Source: Corynebacterium lizhenjunii (GTDB taxonomy: Bacteria > Actinomycetota > Actinomycetes > Mycobacteriales > Mycobacteriaceae). Taken from it: 64,000 nucleotides of DNA. The position numbers were made by a program, and so were the translations under genes. The notes beneath the pieces were generated by a model, which searched no databases, was not told the DNA's origin, and worked only from the letters and a program-made list of their open reading frames with translations. Below, piece by piece: positions 44,160-53,823 of the stretch. Position 1 is the stretch's first letter; every line of letters begins with the position of its first letter. Location of the stretch: the NCBI RefSeq assembly GCF_011038655.2, contig NZ_CP064954.1, forward strand, positions 186,001 through 250,000, written 5' to 3'.

Positions 44160-45431
44160 ATGAAGTCGATTCGGTATCTGTATCTCGGGTCCAATGTCTT
44201 GGACGCCTTTTCTGGCCGGACGGCGGGCCTGATTACCCAGTTTATCGTGGTCAATCAGCTGGGCTTCGAGGGGCGGCAGCTTGCTGTACTCAATTCTTTG
44301 TCCATCGTCCTCTATTTGCTCGCAGCGGTGCCCATAGGAAGGCTGGTGGATTCCCTCCCTCCGCTCCGAGTGCTCATAGGTTCGCTAGCGGTAAAAGCGC
44401 TGTTGTTGAGCGCTTTGGCGGCGCTCTATGTGGCTGGTGGGTTGTCTTTCTGGACCATCTTGATCTTGCAGGTAATGCAGTCTTTTGTCGGCATGTTCAT
44501 CGACAACTCACAAGTCATCACTGCCGTGAAGATTCAAGAGGCTACCCCAGGGCCGAAGCTGGTGGCCCGGCTCGAGGCTGCGGATAGCGCAGTGGGAATT
44601 GCGGCGCCCGGCGTGGTATCCCTCCTTGCTGCCGGAGAGTTCTACCGGGAAGGTTACTTGGGCGCTGCTGCCCTAGGGATATGCGCTGCCATGCTGATAG
44701 CTGGCCCGGTCAGGCTCAGGTTAGCTGGCACGCCGGGGTTCGTGGCATCGGCAGAGACTGCCCAGTCAGAGGCCGCACAGCCAGACTCCGCACAGCCAGA
44801 GCCTGCACAGTCAGAGGGCGAAGTTAGAGCAGGTTCCTTCCTGGACGGCTTCAGACTGATCATCGCAGACCGTCAGGTCCTCCTCCCCGTACTCCTCATC
44901 GCCGCAGGGAATTTGGGCCTGGCGTTTTCCGATACCCCTCAGACGCTCTTCCTCTTGCGCGAGACAGCATTGGACCCTTCGGCCTACGCCAGTTTGAAAA
45001 TGTTCGGCGCTGGCGCGGGCTTGGTGGCATCGCTGATTACTCCGCGCATTATCGATCGTTTCAGTTTCTTCCGGCTGGTTGTCGTAGCCACCTTGGGGCA
45101 GCTTGTGGCAACGCTCTTTTTCTTGGCGGCGGTGCTCCTGCGCAGCCAGGTGTACTACTTGGCAGCGGCTTCATCTGTGGTGTGGACCATGGCAGTGGTG
45201 CTCATCAACGTTGCAGCGATGGACTACCTCGTCAGTGCTTTGCCCAAGGGCAAGATTGGCATAGGGCTGGCGTCCATGCGCATTGTGTGTATGGGCGCAG
45301 TCCCAGTGGGGGCCATGCTGGGTGGATACATTGTGGATTATGTCGGCTATACCTTCTCCGCCGGGCTGTGGACGGGCATGGCTCTTGCCACCTTCGTCCT
45401 GGGCATCAGCTTGGGCCGGCGGCAGACTTAG
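44160..45431 (+). CDS. Major facilitator superfamily transporter
   Basis: 423 residues with about 12 hydrophobic helices, opening MKSIRYLYLGSNVLDAFSGR. The motif A-like loop between helices 2 and 3 is IGRLVDSLPPLRV. The central cytoplasmic loop contains four near-identical 15-base repeats (44760-44819; AQSEA/AQPDS/AQPEP/AQSEG) and, immediately before them, an exact dispersed word (44744). Substrate unknown; drug efflux is possible. Single gene with its own promoter region. Confidence 0.85.
   Translation: MKSIRYLYLGSNVLDAFSGRTAGLITQFIVVNQLGFEGRQLAVLNSLSIVLYLLAAVPIGRLVDSLPPLRVLIGSLAVKALLLSALAALYVAGGLSFWTILILQVMQSFVGMFIDNSQVITAVKIQEATPGPKLVARLEAADSAVGIAAPGVVSLLAAGEFYREGYLGAAALGICAAMLIAGPVRLRLAGTPGFVASAETAQSEAAQPDSAQPEPAQSEGEVRAGSFLDGFRLIIADRQVLLPVLLIAAGNLGLAFSDTPQTLFLLRETALDPSAYASLKMFGAGAGLVASLITPRIIDRFSFFRLVVVATLGQLVATLFFLAAVLLRSQVYYLAAASSVVWTMAVVLINVAAMDYLVSALPKGKIGIGLASMRIVCMGAVPVGAMLGGYIVDYVGYTFSAGLWTGMALATFVLGISLGRRQT
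44760..44819 (+). repeat. Four tandem 15-bp repeats in an MFS loop
   Basis: Units of the type GCACAGCCAGACTCC at 44760, 44775, 44790 and 44805. In-frame, so copy number alters only the length of the central cytoplasmic loop. Confidence 0.85.
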
Positions 45432-45456
45432 CCCCTGCGTTAAGGGGACTTTCCCC

Positions 45457-46086
45457 TTAAGGAGTTTCAGCCACCCCACGGCGGGCGTCCCACCAATTGG
45501 CCAGAGAGTTTTGGGCCTTCTGGATGCCAAAGCCCAGGGCAACGGCGGCAATGAGAGAGACCACCATGGCAATCGCGGGATTGCCGGCAAAAAGTACGCC
45601 GCCCACATAGCCCACGGCCAGGGCTTGGAAGACCCACAGCAGCACGCCGAAGGTATCAAAGAGGAAGAACAGTGGCCAGGGGTAGCGCATGGAGCCTAAA
45701 AGGATGGTCATAAACAGCCGGGCAGACGGGATGAACCGAGCGATGATAATGGCCGCACCTGCACCCCGGCGCATGTTGCGCTTGACCCATTGGAGGGCAT
45801 CGTAAGCCTTAGAGCCCTTCTGTGCCCGGTTGATCAGTGGCATCAGCCGCCCGCCCAGGGCAAAGCAGAGGTTATCCCCGGTCACCGCGGCGGCCACAGC
45901 TACCCAGAACATGGTGGGCAGGTGGGGCTGACCTTGGGACCCAGCCCAGGTACCCACCAAGTTCAGGGGAACCTCCGAGGGGAGGACGGGGATAAAACAG
46001 TCCAGAAATATCAGCGTGCCCAGGAGAGGATAGATCCACTCCGTGAGCATGATGGCCTCAATCCAGCTCAGCAGGGTCTCCACCAT
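45457..46086 (-). CDS. DedA-family membrane protein
   Basis: 209 residues from the ATG at 46086, with GGAGG ten bases ahead. DedA/SNARE-associated (VTT) fold: the re-entrant motif region FIPVLPSEVPLNLVGTWAG and GAGAAIIIARFIPSARLFMTILLG, with the expected arginine. DedA proteins are thought to move lipids (undecaprenyl-phosphate, phosphatidylethanolamine) across the membrane. Convergent with the MFS gene. Confidence 0.9.
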   Translation of the reverse strand: MVETLLSWIEAIMLTEWIYPLLGTLIFLDCFIPVLPSEVPLNLVGTWAGSQGQPHLPTMFWVAVAAAVTGDNLCFALGGRLMPLINRAQKGSKAYDALQWVKRNMRRGAGAAIIIARFIPSARLFMTILLGSMRYPWPLFFLFDTFGVLLWVFQALAVGYVGGVLFAGNPAIAMVVSLIAAVALGFGIQKAQNSLANWWDARRGVAETP

Positions 46087-46518
46087 GCGCGGCAAGCCTC
46101 CTTTTCTTCCGGGTCTCTTCGTGGCACGGCAGCAGCTTCCAGTGCTGCACCGCACCGCTGCCCATGTCTGCCGCCTACGTCTGCCGCCCGTCGGCAGCCA
46201 GGCACTGCGGGCGTGGCAGGGCGCGGGTTAGGGTGCAGACTGTCGCCACGTTCTAGGCGTGCACTTTACACCGCCGCAGGCGTAGGAGTGACTTCCAGAC
46301 TCCACCCTGCCGGTCTCGAACGAGACTCCAGTCTTCTCGGATGTCAGGCTCTGGGATTGATGGCGCAGCCCACGCTCCGGGTATCAAAGTGGGGACCCGC
46401 TCGGGGGTGTCTTTTTGGTTTCTCTTGCGAACTATCTCCTTGCGGCGTAGTGTGCCTGGGAACACACACTGTTTCCTATCTTTGGAGTTGTTCATGAGAC
46501 GACCAGTGAGGGGTGTAG
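46087..46518. other. Non-coding gap between dedA and the 46519 gene
   Basis: About 430 bases. A repeated GTCTGCCGCC word occurs near 46168-46190, and AGTGTG (46449) / CACACT (46465) form a small dyad that may be part of the promoter of the 46519 gene. Sequence 46390-46520 is T-rich compared with the flanks. No gene supported. Confidence 0.4.
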
Positions 46519-47064
46519 ATGCTTAACTTCAAATTACTAGATTTCTTCCTGAACTTGCTGGTTCCCCTCATACTTGCAGCGCCACTAGTTATCCCGGCGA
46601 TAGTCGCTTCTGTTCGTAAGCGTGGAGTGGTCGCGGCCAAGTATATGGCTAAGATTTCCGCAGTTTCCTTTGTGTGCGGCTTGCTCCCTCCGGCCTTATG
46701 GTTGAGCTGGAACCCTACTACGCCTCTATCGGTGGTTTTGACTCAGCCTGCACCTGGTGACTATCCGACCTGGCAGTTGGTCTGCTGTGCCTTAACGCTA
46801 GTCTTGTTCTGCGTACTAATGGCTGTTTGTCAGGTTCGCACCTTTACTGGTTTGGTGGTCTCTGCTCCCTTGGTAGGCATTGGAGCCGCGGCGGCTTTGA
46901 CACTGGGGTCCGGATTTCCGGAAACGACTTCTCAGGATGGCGTGGGCCAGCTTATCTGTTTTGTGGGGGTAGGAGTCAGTGCGTTCTTTATTATTCTGGC
47001 TGTATTGATTGCGCGGTCCTATGTTGAGAAATGGTCGGGGCCGCCGGCTTGGGGTGATGTGTAA
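46519..47064 (+). CDS. Membrane protein of unknown function
   Basis: 181 residues with five hydrophobic helices, opening MLNFKLLDFFLNLLVPLILA. GAGGGG lies six bases ahead of the ATG. Lower GC and less biased codons than cspA or topA suggest recent acquisition. No family recognised. Confidence 0.65.
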   Translation: MLNFKLLDFFLNLLVPLILAAPLVIPAIVASVRKRGVVAAKYMAKISAVSFVCGLLPPALWLSWNPTTPLSVVLTQPAPGDYPTWQLVCCALTLVLFCVLMAVCQVRTFTGLVVSAPLVGIGAAAALTLGSGFPETTSQDGVGQLICFVGVGVSAFFIILAVLIARSYVEKWSGPPAWGDV

Positions 47065-47217
47065 GGGGGTTGGACTCTAGCGGCTCTGGTCGGCCATAGC
47101 GGTTCAGCGCCCCTATTAAATACTGTATGGTTTCCCAGGAGTGGGCTTGCTGTGTACGCTGTGTACGCTAGGGAGACATATTTTTATATTCGCATCTGCG
47201 AAAGGGATGAAATTCAC

Positions 47218-50200
47218 GTGGCAACTGGAGCTGGGCCAGGCAAGACCCTGGTGATTGTGGAGTCGGCAACCAAGGCCAAGAAGATCCAGCCCTACCTTGG
47301 TAGTGACTACATTGTTGAAGCCTCGGTGGGCCACATCCGGGATCTTCCCCGCGGTGCTGCCGACGTGCCGGCGGCCTATAAGAAGGAGCCGTGGGCGCGT
47401 TTGGGCGTGAACCCGGAGGACAACTTCAGCCCGCTGTACGTGATTAGCCCGGATAAGAAGAAGAAGGTCGCGGACCTCAAGGCCAAGCTCAAGCAGTGTG
47501 ATCAGCTCTACCTGGCCACAGACCCGGACCGCGAGGGGGAGGCCATTGCCTGGCATTTGCTGGAGGTGCTCAAGCCCAAGGTGCCGGTGCGCCGCATGGT
47601 GTTCAATGAGATTACTAAGTCCGCCATTGTGGAGGCCGCGAATAACACCCGTGAGCTCGACGTTAATCTGATTGATGCCCAGGAGACCCGCCGTATCCTG
47701 GACCGCCTCTATGGCTATGAGGTCTCCCCGGTGCTGTGGAAGAAGGTTATGCCGCGCCTGTCTGCTGGCCGGGTGCAGTCCGTGGCTACCCGCGTGATTG
47801 TGGAGCGCGAGCGGGAGCGCATGGCTTTTGTCTCTGCTTCCTATTGGGACTTAAGTGCCCTGTTGGATGCCGGTTCTGCTGCTGAGTCTGCCGATGCCGC
47901 CTCCAGGACCTTTGCTGCCCGCTTAAGCGCCGTTGGGGGCCAGCGGGTGGCTGCCGGGCGTGATTTTGATGATCGTGGCCAGTTGACCAGCAGTGATGTG
48001 GTGGTGATTGATGCCGCCCGGGCGCAGGCGCTGGCCGATGGCCTGCAGGGTTCGAAGCTTAATGTGGCCGGGGTGGAGCACAAGCCCTATACCCGCAAGC
48101 CCTATGCGCCATTTATGACTTCTACGCTGCAGCAAGAGGCCGGGCGCCGGCTGCACTTTACCTCTGAGCGCACCATGCGCATTGCGCAGCGTTTGTACGA
48201 AAACGGTCATATTACCTATATGCGTACGGACTCCACCTCGCTGTCCAAGCAGGGGCTCGATGCCGCGCGGGCCGCAGCTACCAGCATTTATGGCGCTGAG
48301 TATGTGGCCAGCTCCCCGCGGGTCTATGACCGCAAGGTGAAGAACTCGCAGGAGGCTCACGAGGCCATCCGTCCGGCAGGGGAGAGCTTTGCTACCCCTG
48401 GCCAGCTGGCTAAGCAGCTGGATGCGGAGGAGTTTAAACTCTATGACTTGATTTGGAAGCGTACTGTGGCCTCCCAGATGGCAGACGCCAAGGGTACTTC
48501 CATGAAGGTCACTGTGGCCGGCCTGGCCGTGACTGCTGAGGGCGGCGTGGATGTGGAGTTTTCCGCCACGGGGCGCACGCTGACGTTCCCGGGATTCCTT
48601 AAGGCTTATGAGGACGCCGTGGAGTCCGAGACGGACAGGGCCGGGAAAGCCGGGAAGACCGGGAAGGCGGGCAAGGATAAGCCCGCCAAGGACGAAGACT
48701 CCCGCCTGCCTCACCTGGAGGAAGGCGATGGCCTGGTGGCCAAGGAGGTCACGGTAGACGGCCACACCACCAACCCGCCGGCGCGCTACACGGAAGCCTC
48801 GCTGGTGAAAAAGATGGAAGACTTAGGTATTGGCCGTCCGTCGACGTATGCCTCCATTATCAAGACCATTCAAGACCGCGGCTATGTGCTCTCCCGCGGC
48901 AACGCCCTAGTACCCAGCTGGGTGGCCTTTGCTGTGGTGGGATTGTTGGAGAATAACTTCACGGAGCTGGTGGACTATGACTTCACCTCCTCGATGGAAG
49001 ACGAGCTTGACGCCATCGCTGCTGGTACCGAGGACCGCACGGAGTGGCTCAACGGCTTCTACTTTGGCAACGCAGATGCCACGGAGCAAACCGCTGGGTC
49101 TATCGCCCGCCACGGCGGCCTGAAGTCGCTGATTGACGTCAACCTGGAGGCTATCGACGCCCGCCAAGTTAATTCCCTGAAGCTCTACACCGATAGTGAG
49201 GGGCGGGATGTCTTTGTGCGCGTCGGGCGCTTTGGCCCCTACATTGAGCGCGCCGTAGGCCGCGACGCCGAGGGCAATGTGGAGTATCAGCGTGCCAACC
49301 TCTCAGAGACCGTGACCCCGGATGAGCTCAATGAGGAATTGGCAGAAAAGCTCTTCGCCACCCCGCAAGGCGGCCGCGAGCTGGGCCTCAACCCGGCCAA
49401 TGGCCGCATGATTGTGGCCAAGGAAGGTCGTTTTGGCCCCTACGTGACTGAGCTGGTACGCGATGATGAGCGCACCAAGGCCGAGGCCGAGGCCCTCGAG
49501 GTGGTGGCGCAAGAGCGCGCTGCCGAAGACGCGCAACGCGCCGCCGAGGGCAAGCGGGCAAAGAATTGGGAGACCAAGACGGCCGCCAATCAAAAAGAAA
49601 AGCGCATTGCTCAGTACGTGGAGGACTCCCTCAAGCCGGCGACGGCCTCGCTGTTTTCTACCATGGAACCGGCTACCGTCACGTTGGAGCAGGCCCTGCA
49701 GTTGCTCAGCCTGCCTCGCGAAGTCGGTGCCGACGATGACGGGGAAATGATTACCGCCCAAAATGGCCGCTACGGCCCGTATCTGCGCAAGGGCAATGAT
49801 TCGCGTTCTTTGGCCTCGGAAGCAGAGATCTTCACCATCACGCTGGAGCAGGCTCGCGCTATCTATGCCGAACCGAAGCGCCGCGGCCGCGCCGCTGCCC
49901 AGCCCCCGCTGAAGACCCTGGGAAATAACGATGTTTCTGGCAAGCCCATGGTGGTCAAAGACGGGCGCTTTGGCCCCTATGTCACGGACGGCACCACCAA
50001 TGCCTCGCTGCGCCGTGGCGATGACCCAGAGCAGCTTACCGATGCCCGCGCCAACGAGCTGCTTTCCGAGCGCCGCGCCAAGGAAGCTGCCGAGGGTGGC
50101 ACCGCAAAGAAGACCACCAAAAAGTCGACCAAAAAGGCTACAAAGAAGGCCGCTAAGAAAGCTACAAAGAAGGCCGCTAAGAAAACTACAAAGAAGTCCA

Positions 50201-50259
50201 CCAAGACCTCCGTCAAACAGACCACCAAGAACGTGGTCAAAGCGGGATCGCGCAGGTAG
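47218..50259 (+). CDS. topA: DNA topoisomerase I
   Basis: Relaxes negative supercoils. 1013 residues from GTG 47218 (AAAGGG ahead). TOPRIM domain: VIVESATKAKKI (Glu) and ATDPDREGEAIAWHL (DxD). The active tyrosine is in HITYMRTDS (Tyr334). There are no zinc fingers; instead, actinobacterial C-terminal repeats (GRFGPYV/GRYGPYL, four copies) and a Lys/Thr-rich tail (KKTTKKSTKKATKK...) that speeds processivity in mycobacteria. Low-complexity insertions (KAGKTGKAGKDKPAKD; ESADAAS with the dispersed word at 47889) lie in surface loops. A TATATT -10-like box is near 47185. Confidence 0.97.
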   Translation: MATGAGPGKTLVIVESATKAKKIQPYLGSDYIVEASVGHIRDLPRGAADVPAAYKKEPWARLGVNPEDNFSPLYVISPDKKKKVADLKAKLKQCDQLYLATDPDREGEAIAWHLLEVLKPKVPVRRMVFNEITKSAIVEAANNTRELDVNLIDAQETRRILDRLYGYEVSPVLWKKVMPRLSAGRVQSVATRVIVERERERMAFVSASYWDLSALLDAGSAAESADAASRTFAARLSAVGGQRVAAGRDFDDRGQLTSSDVVVIDAARAQALADGLQGSKLNVAGVEHKPYTRKPYAPFMTSTLQQEAGRRLHFTSERTMRIAQRLYENGHITYMRTDSTSLSKQGLDAARAAATSIYGAEYVASSPRVYDRKVKNSQEAHEAIRPAGESFATPGQLAKQLDAEEFKLYDLIWKRTVASQMADAKGTSMKVTVAGLAVTAEGGVDVEFSATGRTLTFPGFLKAYEDAVESETDRAGKAGKTGKAGKDKPAKDEDSRLPHLEEGDGLVAKEVTVDGHTTNPPARYTEASLVKKMEDLGIGRPSTYASIIKTIQDRGYVLSRGNALVPSWVAFAVVGLLENNFTELVDYDFTSSMEDELDAIAAGTEDRTEWLNGFYFGNADATEQTAGSIARHGGLKSLIDVNLEAIDARQVNSLKLYTDSEGRDVFVRVGRFGPYIERAVGRDAEGNVEYQRANLSETVTPDELNEELAEKLFATPQGGRELGLNPANGRMIVAKEGRFGPYVTELVRDDERTKAEAEALEVVAQERAAEDAQRAAEGKRAKNWETKTAANQKEKRIAQYVEDSLKPATASLFSTMEPATVTLEQALQLLSLPREVGADDDGEMITAQNGRYGPYLRKGNDSRSLASEAEIFTITLEQARAIYAEPKRRGRAAAQPPLKTLGNNDVSGKPMVVKDGRFGPYVTDGTTNASLRRGDDPEQLTDARANELLSERRAKEAAEGGTAKKTTKKSTKKATKKAAKKATKKAAKKTTKKSTKTSVKQTTKNVVKAGSRR
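50128..50210 (+). repeat. Lysine-rich repeat tract at the end of topA
   Basis: Imperfect 24-base units encoding KATKKAAK and KTTKKSTK occur in series. The tract encodes the basic tail and could change length without frameshift. Confidence 0.7.
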
Positions 50260-50271
50260 GCGGCTAATACC

Positions 50272-50976
50272 ATGGTTGCTAGTGGTCGAATCACGCTCCC
50301 GCGCAGCCTGCGCCGGGCCGGTGCGGACTTTAGCCAGCGCAGCCGCGAAGGCGCCCACGCCGCCTGGCGGGGGCTACAGCGCGCCCCGCTCAGCCGCTGG
50401 GCGGCGCTGGCCTGCGGGGAATCTGCGGCCTGGGCTCACGTTTTAGGCGCACCGCGCCTAGCCCGCGGTTTGCACGCCGGGTCCTATGTATTGCTGGCGT
50501 GCTCCACCCCGCGCCCGGACTTAAAACTGTCGCTAGCGGCTGGCGCAGTAGGCACGCTGGCCAAGTCCGCACCGGCCCCCAGCGCGTGGGGAACCACCGC
50601 CCTCATCGTTCACCACGGGGTCTTGGCTGCCGCGCTGGCGCGCCTGGGCGCGGGCAATACTGCCTCCGGCTGGGGCCTGCGCGCAGGGGCCTGGGCCACA
50701 GGAGTGCTGGCGGCGGGGAGGGGGCATCGGCAAGCTACTGCCTTAGCTGGCGCGGCAGCAGCGGCAACCTCGGCCCTGGCGGGCGATGCCTGCCTGCGCC
50801 GTCCGCAAACCTGGGGTGCCTCCCACGGGGCCAACCTGCTGCTGGCCGCAGAAGCCGCCACCTTGGCACGCAGCCTGCGGCCCGGGCGGCTAGTGGGAAC
50901 CGGACTGGCCGCCGGGGAGGCTGCCACCACCACCGTGGGGACCTACTTGCTTGTCGACGCCCTGGAACACGCCTGA
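50272..50976 (+). CDS. Putative multi-helix membrane protein, unknown function
   Basis: 234 residues, Ala/Gly-rich with weakly hydrophobic segments, starting MVASGRITLPRSLRRAGADF. It could be a YhhN-type or other small membrane protein, but no motif is decisive. It starts 12 bases after topA and is probably co-transcribed. Its last 87 bases overlap the convergent DUF418 gene. The dispersed word (50723) encodes GRGHRQATAL. Confidence 0.6.
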   Translation: MVASGRITLPRSLRRAGADFSQRSREGAHAAWRGLQRAPLSRWAALACGESAAWAHVLGAPRLARGLHAGSYVLLACSTPRPDLKLSLAAGAVGTLAKSAPAPSAWGTTALIVHHGVLAAALARLGAGNTASGWGLRAGAWATGVLAAGRGHRQATALAGAAAAATSALAGDACLRRPQTWGASHGANLLLAAEAATLARSLRPGRLVGTGLAAGEAATTTVGTYLLVDALEHA

Positions 50977-52200
50977 GGAATTAGCCAGCTGCGGGCGCAT
51001 TGTGGGTCCGTAGGACAGCCGGCGGTGCAAGTATTCAAAGGGGCCGGGCTTGCCCGCCCACTCCAGCAGGCAGGCGCCCACCAGCGTGAGCACCCAAATC
51101 CCCAGCGCCAGCCCCGCCTGGGCGGCAGCCGGCGGGTTCCAGCCCAACAAGAAGGGCTGCGCCACAATGCTAAAGAGCACCGATTGCATGAGGTAACCGC
51201 TCATGGAGCGCTTGCCCAGCGCCGCCGGGATCCGCAGCAACACCGGGACGCTCGCGCCGTTCCACACGCGCTGCTGCACGCCATTGAGCACCAAGGCCAA
51301 GAAGGCCAGGATTCCGGGGCCGGTAAGCGCGCCAAGGAAGGTATTGGCGGTGGACAGGGCCGACGCCCACGCGGTGGGCAGCACCCCGATGGTGCTCAGG
51401 CCCCACGGCAAACCCAAGCCGATGGCCACCGTGGCCCCGATGGCGGTCCAGATGCCCAGCTCACGGCGGTGGGAGGGGACATCGGCAAGAACGCCGCGGC
51501 GGGCCCAGACAAACCCAATGAGCATCAGCGGCAAGTACTGCAGCCAATACATGGGCAACGTCAGCAGATGCCCCATCAGGAGGACGGAGTTCAATAGCAG
51601 TAGCTCTGGATAGCTCTGGGGTAAAAAGCTGCCGGAGCCATCCCCGGAGCCTAAAGAGACAACACCCGGGGCGACGCCGCCGAGGGCAGCCACCCCCGTG
51701 GCGCCAAGGATCCCCAGCAGGCAGTTGAAAGCCAGCAAACCATACGACAGCCGCAGCAGGGTCTTATCCCGCCAGGTAAAGATGGCGGCTATGAGCATTC
51801 CTGAGGCGCCGTAGATCAGCATAATGTCGCCGAAGAAGAGGAAGATCAGGTGCAGCGCACCAAAAAGCGCCAGGAAGCCATAGCGGCGCAGCAGCACCCG
51901 CCGGGTAGTGGGCAAGGGGAAGCCCCGGCGCCACAGACTCATGACAATCAGACCAATGCCAAATCCCAGCAGCGTAGAAAACATCGGTAACCCGCGCACA
52001 TGCGTGGTGATTGCGGTGAAGACAACGACCGCTTTATCCGCAGTGCTCTCCACGCCGCCAAAGTGCGACCCGGGCGAGCCGGGGTGCGTGGGAAACCACG
52101 CGGTGGGTGCGTTGGCCAGGGCTATGCCCAGCAGGGCCAAGCCGCGGGCGACATCGGGAACCAGCATGCGGGGTGGGGCGGTGGTGGTGGGGGAACTCAT
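50890..52200 (-). CDS. DUF418 membrane protein
   Basis: 436 residues with about ten helices. DUF418 signature blocks are present: LVPDVARGLALLGIALANAPTAWF at the start and MSGYLMQSVLFSIV near the C-terminus, with the closing part GPFEYLHRRLSYG. Function unknown in this family; related to acyltransferase-like membrane proteins. ATG 52200 preferred (GTG 52206 alternative). The Gly-rich end (VGPHGGGGSLPGGQSGSH) is the part that overlaps the convergent 50272 gene and may be a readthrough tail caused by loss of an earlier stop. Confidence 0.87.
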   Translation of the reverse strand: MSSPTTTAPPRMLVPDVARGLALLGIALANAPTAWFPTHPGSPGSHFGGVESTADKAVVVFTAITTHVRGLPMFSTLLGFGIGLIVMSLWRRGFPLPTTRRVLLRRYGFLALFGALHLIFLFFGDIMLIYGASGMLIAAIFTWRDKTLLRLSYGLLAFNCLLGILGATGVAALGGVAPGVVSLGSGDGSGSFLPQSYPELLLLNSVLLMGHLLTLPMYWLQYLPLMLIGFVWARRGVLADVPSHRRELGIWTAIGATVAIGLGLPWGLSTIGVLPTAWASALSTANTFLGALTGPGILAFLALVLNGVQQRVWNGASVPVLLRIPAALGKRSMSGYLMQSVLFSIVAQPFLLGWNPPAAAQAGLALGIWVLTLVGACLLEWAGKPGPFEYLHRRLSYGPTMRPQLANSSGVFQGVDKQVGPHGGGGSLPGGQSGSH

Positions 52201-52280
52201 GCCCACTGACTCTAGCGGGGCGCCCGGGCCCTGGCTAGGGCAGCCGTGCCCAAGGTAGGGCCGCGGGGTGGGGCGCAGGC

Positions 52281-53795
52281 TTAGGAGCGGTCCGCCAAAG
52301 TGGCGCGCACCGGCCGGGCAAGGCGTGTCATACGGCGGCGTCCGCGCAGCTCAATGGACTTCATAAAAGTCCACCGGGCTTGCTCGGCCTCGTTGGCGGT
52401 CTTGAGGGTGGCAGCGTTAGTCAGCACCCGTCCGGGGGTGTCTTTGGCTAACTCGGTCAGACGGGCGGCCTCATTGACGGCGTCCCCAATCACGGTGTAC
52501 TCGAAGCGGTCCGCGCCGCCAATGTGGCCGGCCACCACGTTGCCAGCCACCACGCCGATGCCCGCCTCCAGCTCCAGGTCGCGTAACTCCAGGCGCAATT
52601 CGCGCGCGGCTTGCAGGGCCAGTGAAGTGGAGTCATAGACATTGTGTGGCGCGCCAAAGACGGCCAGGGCGGCGTCGCCCTGGAACTTATTGATAATTCC
52701 CTTGTTGCGGTGCACTACCGTAACCACGCGCTCGAAGAACCTGTTCAGTTCCTCTACCACTTGCTCAGGTGGGTGATTAACGGCGTAGGTGGTCGAGCCA
52801 ATCACATCGACAAAGATGACGCCCACCTTGCGCTCTTCCCCGCCCAATTCGGGGCGTTCCTCCAGGGCCTTTTGGGCTACCTCGGTGCCGACGTAGCGGG
52901 CGAAGGTCTCGCGAACTCGCTGGCTTTCGCGCAGGCCGTGCATCATCTCATTGAACCCAGCCTGCAGGACGCCTAGCTCTGAGCCGTCATAGATGTCTAC
53001 CTCTACCGCGTTATCGCCCAGGCGCACGCGGCGGATGGCGTCTTGCAAGTCCAAGATGGGGTCCACCACGGAGCGCATGGCAAAGAAGGTGCCAAAGTAG
53101 CCCGTCACCAGCGCTGCCAAGGCAAGGGCCGCGATGGACACCGAGACGTCTGCATTAAACCACCCCGCGTGGCGGGCCCACATGAGCAGGATAATCCCGC
53201 CCAGCGGCACCGCGGACGTCATCAACCATGCCGAAATTAGCCGGTACTTCACCGGCGGCTCTAGCGTGGAGTCCTCAAAGCGGCGCGCCAGGGCCAGCGC
53301 TGCCACGGGACGCACCAGGTGCTCTGCTTGCAAATAGGTCAGCAGCACCACACTCATCGCCGCTAAGGAGGTAGAAATACCCACCAGCACTGCCAGGCGC
53401 GTGGAGGACTGCGTGGCGATGATCACGGAAATCACAATGCCAATGCCCCACACCAGCGCCGCCACCCCAGCTTGGTAGACGGGGATGCGCATGACTAACC
53501 CCCGCACCATATTGGGGTCATGCGCCTGCGGGTTGCGCTGCCAGTCGATGACCGGGCGGAACAGCAGCCCGGTCACCAACATGCCCACCAGCACCGCAAA
53601 GCCCAGGTAGGTCAGGGCAATGAGCCACAGGTTGGGCACCGCGGTAGTAAATTGGGCGATCTCTGGCATGGGCAGGGTGAGCACAAAGACCATGATGGCT
53701 ACTGCGCCCACGATGTTGCTGCCCAGTACCGCGGCGGCATACTTGGGCCACTGGGTGTGCAGCAACCAACCGGCCGCGCGCAGGAGTCTGTTCAT
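52281..53795 (-). CDS. cyaB: Membrane class III adenylate cyclase (CyaB)
   Basis: 504 residues: six N-terminal helices, a HAMP domain (RSVVDPILDLQDAIRRVRLG) and a class III catalytic domain (VGVIFVDVIGSTTYAV with metal Asp, GIINKFQGDAALAVFG with second Asp, FEYTVIGDAVNEAARLTELAK with the Asp-Asn-Arg transition-state set). Makes cAMP, the effector of GlxR (18252-18935). The corresponding gene in C. glutamicum sits between topA and holB as here. ATG 53795; much longer N-terminal extensions overlap holB antisense and are rejected. Confidence 0.95.
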   Translation of the reverse strand: MNRLLRAAGWLLHTQWPKYAAAVLGSNIVGAVAIMVFVLTLPMPEIAQFTTAVPNLWLIALTYLGFAVLVGMLVTGLLFRPVIDWQRNPQAHDPNMVRGLVMRIPVYQAGVAALVWGIGIVISVIIATQSSTRLAVLVGISTSLAAMSVVLLTYLQAEHLVRPVAALALARRFEDSTLEPPVKYRLISAWLMTSAVPLGGIILLMWARHAGWFNADVSVSIAALALAALVTGYFGTFFAMRSVVDPILDLQDAIRRVRLGDNAVEVDIYDGSELGVLQAGFNEMMHGLRESQRVRETFARYVGTEVAQKALEERPELGGEERKVGVIFVDVIGSTTYAVNHPPEQVVEELNRFFERVVTVVHRNKGIINKFQGDAALAVFGAPHNVYDSTSLALQAARELRLELRDLELEAGIGVVAGNVVAGHIGGADRFEYTVIGDAVNEAARLTELAKDTPGRVLTNAATLKTANEAEQARWTFMKSIELRGRRRMTRLARPVRATLADRS

Positions 53796-53823
53796 GACTT
53801 CATACTCTACTAGGCTGGTGCGG

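Noticed and set aside
45790..46497. Plus-strand ORF of 235 codons antisense to dedA
   Set aside because: No ribosome-binding site, composition of a shadow frame, and no protein-like features.
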